Source of the DNA: Euryodendron excelsum
Taxonomy: Eukaryota; Streptophyta; Magnoliopsida; Ericales; Pentaphylacaceae
Direction: 5' to 3'
Length of the DNA stretch: 64,000 nt
Assembly: GCA_033060915.1 (NCBI GenBank)
Contig: CM065397.1
Coordinates: 29,991,501 to 30,055,500, forward strand
Shown piece after piece: positions 56,222 to 64,000 of this stretch. The notes beneath the pieces are model-generated. The model was not told the DNA's origin, did no database searches, and worked only from the letters and a program-made list of their open reading frames with translations. A program made the translations under genes and the position numbers. Position 1 is the first letter of the stretch. The number at the start of each line of letters is the position of its first letter.

Positions 56222-58607
56222 TGTAATATCTTGAACCTCTATTTATTTAAATTAATGTGAATTTCTAGTGTTTGCTTTGTTTAATGTTAGTTATTATATC
56301 ATTTGGGTCAAAAATGACCAATAAAAGCTTGTGTTCTAACTTAAGCCCATGGAGTGAGACACATGAGATTATTTCCCATCTATATCATCCTTATACACAT
56401 GTACACACACACACACAAAACACACCCACACATTCAAGTTGAGAGAGAGAAAAGAGGGAGAAGAGAAGGAGAGAAAGAGGAAAGGGAAGATTGAAGGAAA
56501 AGGAAGCTTGGAAAGTCTTTACCCAAGCCAAGAAAAGCCATTAAAGGACTTGGGCAAGCTTGAAGAAAGGTAAGACTCCATTTCTTTTTACAATTGTATA
56601 TGTGTATGTATCTATCTTGGTGGGTTGTGTTATTGGGTTGTTATGTGTGATTTCTTTGAGTCCCAAATTGACTAAATCTAGAGCATTATTAGTCCTATTA
56701 AAAGATTTGAGAGTTTGGGATTGAAATCCCTAATTTATGTAAGTTAGGGCTTGGGTTCCTAAAACCCTAGATCCCTTCGATTTACTTATCTAAAGTGTTT
56801 TATTTTAGGTTATTGTGGTCTTATTGGATCAATCTTTGGACCTTAGAAGCATTGAAAGAGTTTGTGAGAGTTTTGATAGAGTTTGGGTGAGATTTGGAGA
56901 TTTTTTGGGTGAATTTTCGTTTTTCCCAGGTAATATGTCAACACCTTTGCCTCATGTGTCGACACATCCATCTAGAGGACTCCCAAATTCAATTCTTCAG
57001 CTCATGTGTCAACACATTCCGGATTCGCTTTTTCAACTCTGACAGTATTTAGTAAAACGGGCATAACATTTTCTAAACAACTTGGATTGATACACCGTTT
57101 GAAGCATTGGAAAGTAGACTCATAGATCTTTGTACCCATATAACATTTGTACTCTAATTCCTTATAGATTAGGAGGTATGAAATTTTAAATTTGACCCAA
57201 AATTATGTCGAACACCTTATTTCTCCAAAATGTTAGCCTGTTTTTCATGAGACCTAACTTCTTCACCCGAAATGTGTTTTTGACCCATGACATATCAAAT
57301 TAAAGGCCTTTAAGCCTATTTTCAAATGGAACTAGGCTAGAGTGTGAACTCATCTTTGAGAGATGGTTGGAATTTGATGAAAGAGTCAATGTTCCTATTT
57401 TCATGTTTGAACATTAACCTTTATATCTATGTTTTACATTGGGACTTTGTCCTAGCGTTTAGCCTCATTCTCCTATTGTGAGAGTGAGGTGTCGATGAGT
57501 TGGGGTTGGGGGACTTATGTGCTTAGTCTCCTTTTATGTGTTATCGCTTTGCCTTAGAATCTTTTGTTGATATTTCTATGCTTCTATGTGAATCTTCTAT
57601 AGGAACACCTTGTTTAGCACTCGTTCTTTTAGATAGAGGTGAGTAACAATATGCCATAAGTAAAACTTTGGTATTTTTCCAAATGTTTTAAGTTCACCTC
57701 CATTTCATACAATGCTTTCCATATGTTTTCAATGCATTAACGTTACGTTTAGTTACAAATGTCATATCTTTAAATGCATGCATGTTATACTCATGTTATG
57801 AATTATAACCCATGGAGTACAATGTTTAAATGAAAGAGATGCTAAGTTTTCAATGTATGGTGCCAACTCGGGTCTTCTCGTGGCAAGACCTTAATCTAAC
57901 CCGATAGTCCTACGATAGGGGACGTGAAATAAACTATTTATGTTGGGAGATATCCCTGGCCTAAAGAGCCTTAGCATGACCTACAAGGTTACTATCGAGC
58001 CTAGCTCATATGTCGGGTTGTAGCACATTTATGATTTAGAACAAGAACCAAGATATGTTTAAATTCTTATGATTAGTTATATATGTTGCATCTCTCTTCT
58101 ATGATATTATGGTTTGAAACGGCGAATGTTTCAATACGATGCTCACGCCTTATATGCATAACATTTATCCATTGTTTTATACATTAGTTATAACGGTTAG
58201 TCCATGGTAATTTCATGCTTATGCATCATTGTTATTCACTAAGCATTAGCTTACGTTTTCTCAAATGTTTTCAGGTAGTCAATCCGAGAGGTCCTAGAGC
58301 AAGGCCATATGTGGATTTTGAGCTATGACCCACGGGCCAATGTTTTGTAATAGTATAAATGTTATAATCTTGGCGGGCCTCAATTAGGCCTGTATGTATG
58401 TTATGTTTTGGATTAGGCACAACTCTGCCATCTATGACACAAATTATGTTTTCAAGTTATCAAAAATTATATTTTTCGCAATTATGTATCATTCTAAATG
58501 ATTATGCACAAGTGATCAACTAGTTTATGTAATACGGCCATGGGCAACCTTGCTGCTGGCCAGTCATTTACCCTAAATCCGTATAGGCTAGGTTATGGGG
58601 CGTGACA
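56222..58607 (+). mobile_element. solo LTR of another gypsy family (Tekay/Del-like), 2386 bp
   Basis: TGTAATATC..GGGGCGTGACA, flanked by CTTCT on both sides (56217-56221 and 58608-58612), a perfect 5-bp duplication. Removing it restores a continuous LTR E matching 15830-15900. The TGTAAYAYC start and GGGGCGTGACA end are what I associate with Tekay/Del chromoviruses; the family is not confirmed. It contains a (CA)n run (56402-56430), a purine-rich stretch (56440-56490), a donor-like AAGGTAAGA (about 56567) and a perfect ATGTGTCGACACAT palindrome (56954-56967). No coding sequence. Confidence 0.9.
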
Positions 58608-59039
58608 CTTCTCATTTTTAACCCCCATCTTTTACCCCACTTTTTATACATGCTTGAAACAAGAGAGTTTGTTAGCCATGCCTAGACGAAAGCTCACAAG
58701 ACCCACGGTTCCCAGGGACGTCTTATGAGTTTAGTTGTAGATGGTATGGCTTTCAATCACCTTGCAATGTGGTGAAGCCTGACCTTGTATGTTCATAACC
58801 TTTGCATTATACTTGTTGTAATGTTCATGCCATGCATGCTATGGATTTACCATTGATTTCATCTTCAAAAGCTTTCCAAAGTTCATTCCAAAGAGTTTTG
58901 CAAAATGTCTCTATAAAGCTCTCCAAATTAGTATATCTTAGTGTTCATGCCAAAACCCTAAGTTCTTAGGCCTTAAAGTGTCTTCAAAAGCATCCAATCT
59001 CTAGGTTGCATATTTCATATAACTATCTTAAGTTTGTGC

Positions 59040-59740
59040 TAAAATGGGTTTCAAAACAACCCTCTCTTGAGTGGTTTTCAAAAGTGTTACTCCCTTGAGT
59101 TTGTGTTAAAGTGGTTTTCAAAACAACCCTCTCTTGAGTGGTTTTCAAAAGTGTTGCTCTCTTAAGTTCATGATAGAAATGGTTTTCAAAACAACCTCTC
59201 TTTACTGATTTTCAAAAGTGTTCCTCTCTTGAGTTTGTGATAAGAATGGTTTCTAAGGTGGCTCTCTTGAGTGGTTTTTGAAAAATCAACCACATGATTC
59301 ATTTGAATGGTTTCAATGTGTTAAAGTGGTTTCAAAACAACCCTCTCTTGCATGATTTTCAAAATTGTTACTCTCTTGAGTTTGTGTTAAAGTGGTTTTC
59401 AAAACAACTCTCTCTTAAGTTGTTTTCTAAAATGTTACTCTCTTGAGTTTGTGCTAAAATGGTTTTCAAAACAACCATCTCTTGAGTGGTTTTCAAGAGT
59501 GTTGCTCTCTTGAGCTTGTGATAGAAATGATTTCCAAAGCAGCCCTCCCTTGAGTGGTTTTCAAAAATCAACCATATGAATCACATGCTCATTTGAGTGG
59601 TTTCAATGTGTGAAAGTGGTTTTCAAAACAACCCTCTCTTGGGTGGTTTTCTAAAGTAGTACTTTCTTGAGTTTGTGCTAAAATGATTTTAAAAAACAAC
59701 CCTTTCTTGAGTGGTTTTCTAAAATACTACTTTTTTGAGT
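59040..59740 (+). repeat. 67-bp tandem repeats in LTR E
   Basis: AAAACAACCCTCTCTTGAGT recurs at 59053, 59120 and 59188 and on, with GTGGTTTTCAAAAGTGTT and CTCTTGAGTTTGTG between. About ten diverged units. Confidence 0.85.
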
Positions 59741-60059
59741 TTGTGTAAAAATGGATTTCAAAACCCATAACTTTGTTGAGTTGGTTTTCTAGAAAAGTTT
59801 CATATGAAATCACAACTTTCTTACATGAAATACCACTTTTCAAAGTGTTTGTCAAAAGTTCTTCACATAAAATCATTAATTTTCTAAATAAAATCATAAG
59901 GTTTTTGCAAAAAAAATCATAGTTTTCAAGGGAACCCTTTTTAGTTTTTGCAAAAAGTGACACTTTCCAAATCCCCCAAAACCATTAGGTTTCAAACCCT
60001 AGTTCAAACCCTCTCTTGACAACCACTAGGTATCAAAATCCTAGCTAAAAACCACCTTT

Positions 60060-60329
60060 TAAAACCACTAGATTTCAAAACCATAGTTTCTCTCTCTAGG
60101 TTTCAAAACCCTAGTCTCTCTCTAGGTTTCCAACACCCTCGTTTCTCACTCTAGGTTTCCAAAACCACGCTTTCTCTCTTTAGGTTCCAAAACCCTAAAT
60201 TCTCTTTCTAGGCTTCAAAACCTTAGTTTTTGTCTCTAGGTTTCCAAAATCCTAGTTTCTTACTCTAAGTTTCCAAAAACCTAGTTTGTCTCTTTAGGTT
60301 CCAAAATCCTAGTTTCTCCCTTTAGGTTT
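60060..60329 (+). repeat. about 30-bp tandem repeats in LTR E
   Basis: Eight or so units of TCTCTCTAGGTTTCAAAACC plus CTAGTT. They end where the next LTR begins (TGTAAGC at 60330), so that insertion went into this array. Confidence 0.8.
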
Positions 60330-61506
60330 TGTAAGCACCCTATTTTTGTCGCTCGTTAATTTCTAGTAAAAGATAACCAAAATGCCTCTTAGCATTTCAT
60401 TCAACTTCTAGGCAATACAGGCAAGCTTTCCAAGACTGGGAGGTCTTCGAAACCAATTGCAAACACTGTTGAAATGACAAAAACACTTACAAACCTTACA
60501 CAGTTCACTTTCGGTACAAGCTAGCCCACCGATGTAGAATGTTTGTTATGCTTCTTGGCATCAGGCAGCTGCTCGAGATTAGACGATCTTTGAAACCAAT
60601 CACCAAAACCGTAGGAGTGGCAAAAGCACTCACAAACTATCAAGTTGTCAAAGTGGCAGAAGCACTAAAAAATAGGTCAAGACTAGTACACCGCATGTTA
60701 CCCAGTGTCAAAGGACCGAACATGCCTCTTGGCCATGACACATCTTAAATCCTCAAGATGGTAAGACTACCCTTAACACTATCTCTAGATAGACTCCTAC
60801 TCTGATCAAGATTCCAATCAACCCAACTCCGGTCTCATTCTAGTGATACGTAGTAAAAATGAGAAAGTACAAATTCAACATATCTTTTGAGAAAGTAAAA
60901 ATTCCTTAAGACGATAGACCAATCCAATATTGTCTTTAGATAGCCTAGCACGTTCAAGATGCCAATTAAATTGACCCTGGTCCCATTCTGGTCACATTCA
61001 GTCAAAATAACTGTTTTGCTCCTACGGCAGCTCGACGCGCTTTTTGAGAAGTACATGTTAATCAAAGCGGTAAAATCACCTCAACACTGTCTCTAGATAG
61101 TGCAAAATATTAAAGATACCATCCATGTCAATTCAGCTCCCATTCCGATGACTTTTGGTTAAAATAACTATTTTACCCCTAGTATGAGTCTCGATGCCTA
61201 GTGGCCTTTCAAGGTGGAAAACCACCCCTAACTGCATCTAGGCAATTCAACATGTTCAAAATACCATTCAAGTTATGGTCCCATTCCAGCGACTTTCAGT
61301 CAAAATGACCATTTCACCCCTAACACGGTTCTAGAGGCCTGGTGGCCCTTCAAGATGAAAAATCACCCCTAACTGCCTTTAGGCAGTTTAATATGTTCAA
61401 AATAACATTCAGGTCAATTTTAGTCCCATGTTGGGGACTTTTGATCAAAATAACCATTTTATCCCTTTGCACCCTCGCCCGTCTTTCATAGAATAATTCA
61501 CTCCCC
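60330..61506 (+). repeat. LTR F fragment (U3 start)
   Basis: Starts TGTAAGCACCCTATTTTTG. It carries CCGTAGGAGTGGCAAAAGCA hairpin relatives (about 60610) and three ATGACCATTTCACCCCTA-type motifs (61008, 61158, 61303; about 147-bp spacing). It is nearest to LTR E and is cut off at 61507 by the next LTR. Confidence 0.75.
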
Positions 61507-64000
61507 TGTAAGCACCCCATTTTTGCCCGCTCGGCAGTCTCCAGTCCATCCATACTTATATTCAAGTCAATATGGACGTATTCTAACCTAAATCAACTTT
61601 TCAAGTCTAATCTTGTCAATCAATTGCTTTGCAGGCCCCTTGGGCCCAAATAGAGGCAAAATGACCAAAATACCCTTGGGGGCATTGTTCGGTCCAAAGC
61701 CAATGGGCACGTCTTTTCAAAGACTGTAAATTCCCTTTTCAATCCAATTCCAATTCCAATTCCAATTAAATCTAACACACCTTTTGAGAAAGTTGATTCC
61801 TCGAGGTGGTAAGACCATCCAATCCAGCACGTTTATGAGTGAACTCTTCGGAACCGTAAGTCCCTTCAAACCTGTCAACCGAGATGAGACCCCAAGTCCC
61901 CTAGATGGTAGAACGGTCTGCCTTTGGCGCCTGCTAGCCCTCCAATGAAGCAATGTCCGTTTCGGCATGCCTTTTAAGAAAGTTGATTCCTCAAGCGTTG
62001 ACTCCACCTAGCAACTTCCAGAGATTAGGCAGTGTTTGGAATGATCGCGACCCATTAGAGTAATGTAAATACTCATAAACATCGCAACCGTTAGAGTGAT
62101 GGAAACACTCGCAAACAGGTCGATATAGGAAATTGCCAGCAAACCCCTATGTCATAGGACCGCCGTCAGAGTGACTGAAACACTCAAAACCCAGGTTAAC
62201 ACTTGCGCCTGCTATCCTACTCCGATGAAAAATGACCAAACTGCCCCTAGGGCCATTTTCGGCACGTTTTTCGAGAAAGTACCTAAGTCCTCAGAACGGT
62301 AAGTCCACCCTTCCAAGATTGTCTTCAAGGCAATCTAGGCTAATTAGGTGCCTTCTAGTCAGCTTCGGGCCAATTCCGAGACATTCCGGTCAAGATGACC
62401 ATTTTGCCCCTAGGCATCCGAACGCCCCGGGAACCACACCGGCTCTAAGTATCAAACCAATAACCTCCTGAGAATGCTTCTTATAGTATTCTCGACCTTC
62501 CAATATCTTTTTGGATCATTCCGACTCAATTCCGGCAAACCTGGTGCAAAATAACTGCTTTGCCTTTGGTGGACCGGTTTTCCTTTTCTAACCACACCGG
62601 CTCTGAGTATCAAATAAGTAACCTCTTTGGACATTCTAAGTAATGTTTTCAAATCTCGAGTCTTCTTCCGGGACATTCCGAGTCCATCCCAGTAGCTTTC
62701 CGGCCCGATTATCCGTTTTGCCCCTAATGGCCAGGTCAACCATTTTAACACATCCTGTCATCATTTTTCAAGTTTACTGCCTCTGGGACTCTATTCTAAG
62801 GGTTCATGTTCCTTTTTGGTCTTCCGGGTCATTTATAGTCCTCTAAATCATTCTCGGACCTTCCGGAGTCACTCCTAGAGAAGTTAGGCTAAAAATTGCA
62901 TGGTAGTCACTAGTACAGGCGCACAAATCTTCTAAAGATATGTTGCTTACTAACCTTAAACATTTCCTAATTGGCTAGTACCACTAGGAGTGGCGCCAAT
63001 GTAATATTTGGCCTGGGGCCACTGCAACAGGTGCCAGGTCATTCCTCTGTCTATAAATATAAAGCCTCCTCTAGCATGAAAAAGGTCCACAAACTCAATC
63101 TAAAAACTCTCCTCTTCAATAAATAGAGCTCGTAGCCTCCCTAAACCCTAGTTTTCTTTAGGTTCTCCAAACCCTAGCCCCCATTTACAAACCCTAACTC
63201 TCATATACTCCCATACACTCATATACACTTATACATTAGCCTCCAAAGCCTCCATTGAAGACTTGAAGTGCTACAACCCGAAGCTTTCGAAGATTAAGAC
63301 AAGCACTTGAAGACTGACACAAGATTGAAGCAAAGACCAAATCAAAGCAAATAAGTAAAACAAAGTGAATAAAGAAGACACAAGGTAGGCTTCCTATTTA
63401 TGTTTACGTATCATCCCCCACTCTCTTCTCTCTTAACCCACTTGGGTCTTCTTCTATTTTAATTCCCCCTCTTCTTCCCCCCCCCCCTCCCCCTTTTCTT
63501 GCATGCTTGAAACAAGGGACTTCCCGGTCCATGTGTAGGATTAGGCTATTGAAGGTCACCGTGTCAGGGGCTTTCTTTTAGTCTAACCAAAAACCACGTG
63601 GGTTTAGTCCCCTTGATTATGTGGTGAAGCCTTAACTTTGTATGTTCATGACCCCAGCTTGCATTGTACATATCATGATCTTGTATTCCTTCAAAATTCA
63701 TTTTCCAACTTGTTTTCAAAACTTACATTAAATCTTCTTCTTCAAAACTTGTTTTCAAAATCACAATCCTAGGGTGATTCTAGCCTTTCCATGGCTAGGG
63801 TTGCTTTAGGAAAGTGTTATATTTAAAGTGACCAATGTGGTCCATATTTTCAAATCCTTATTGTTTTCAAAACCACTATCTTAAAGTGGTTCTAGCCTTC
63901 TTATGGTTAAAATCGCTTTAGAAAAGTGAGATATTTTTATGAACTTTTCCAAAAACTCTCTTTTCAAATCTCTCTTTCTAAAAATCTCTTTTCCAACATA
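61507..64000 (+). repeat. LTR G, subfamily I, continues past window
   Basis: Starts TGTAAGCACCCCATTTTTGC and is collinear with the solo LTR at 13444-16200, except that it has only one 47-bp hairpin unit (about 61706). CCGTCA-type hairpins at 62050-62190, U3 motif at 62392, 62545 and 62703, inverted repeat relic at 62976-62998, TATA box 63052-63060, donor-like AAGGTAGGC (GT at 63385), C-run 63477-63493. The end is outside the window. Confidence 0.82.

Larger units (their letters stand above)
54101..60329 (+). repeat. LTR E, subfamily III (split by a solo LTR)
   Basis: Starts TGTAAACACCCCATTTTTGC at 54101, is interrupted at 56222-58607, and runs to 60329, where another LTR starts; its own end is lost. 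It shares with the other subfamilies the AAATGACCATTTCACCCCTA motif (54880, 55037), the CACTGTCAAACG repeats (55261, 55447; compare TTGACRGTGCG in subfamily II) and the ATACATGCTTGAAACAAG region (58648). The pre-TATA inverted repeat is at 55919-55961. The TATA equivalent is decayed (about 55990, CAAATAC). Confidence 0.75.

Noticed and set aside
62232..62471. Small frames in the last LTR (62232-62846)
   Set aside because: They lie in U3 repeats, and the frames are not kept in the homologous LTRs at 14700-15280 and 41590-42600.

Overview
This window is nuclear DNA of a plant, most likely a seed plant with a large, repeat-rich genome. I cannot name the species. I see no intact host gene, rRNA, tRNA or CRISPR array. 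Essentially all 64 kb is decayed LTR retrotransposons inserted into one another, and every coding region is broken by stops or frameshifts.

Layout. 1-4727: fragment of a Ty1/copia element (+), with the end of protease, integrase, reverse transcriptase and RNase H, then an extra 3' ORF. 4728-19736: a deleted Ty3/gypsy element (-), probably Tat/Ogre type, kept as 3' LTR, polypurine tract, a 3'UTR of tandem repeats, and part of the 5' LTR. That 5' LTR is split by a 4.0-kb solo LTR (13444-17464) with a perfect 5-bp target duplication. 19737-36494: a second Tat/Ogre-like element (+), 'A', with partial 5' LTR, primer site, leader, broken gag, no visible pol, a broken antisense ORF and a repeat-bearing 3'UTR; a 4.9-kb solo LTR (30096-34973, -) sits in that 3'UTR. 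36495-42907: 5' end of a third such element (-), 'B' (leader, primer site, LTR). 42908-47302: two LTR pieces in inverted orientation. 47303-54100: a second, more complete but dead copia element (-) with LTR, tRNA-iMet primer site, gag and pol. 54101-64000: three successive Tat/Ogre-type LTR starts (54101, 60330, 61507); the first is split by a 2.4-kb solo LTR of another family (56222-58607) with a perfect duplication.

Three Tat/Ogre-like LTR subfamilies recur. Subfamily I: solo 13444-17464, B, D and 61507 on. Subfamily II: 4728-9051, 12804-19736 and 30096-34973. Subfamily III: 54101-60329. All begin TGTAAGCACCCC or close to it; those that retain the far end finish near GCGCGACA or a decayed form of it. 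Their U3 regions are crowded with short inverted repeats: tandem hairpin units, spaced copies of a conserved 20-bp motif, and an inverted repeat just upstream of the TATA box. The inverted-repeat sequence differs between subfamilies while the arrangement stays the same. I found no new multi-gene system. The signals most worth pursuing are this hairpin-rich promoter design, the antisense ORF, and satellite-like arrays growing inside LTRs and 3'UTRs.
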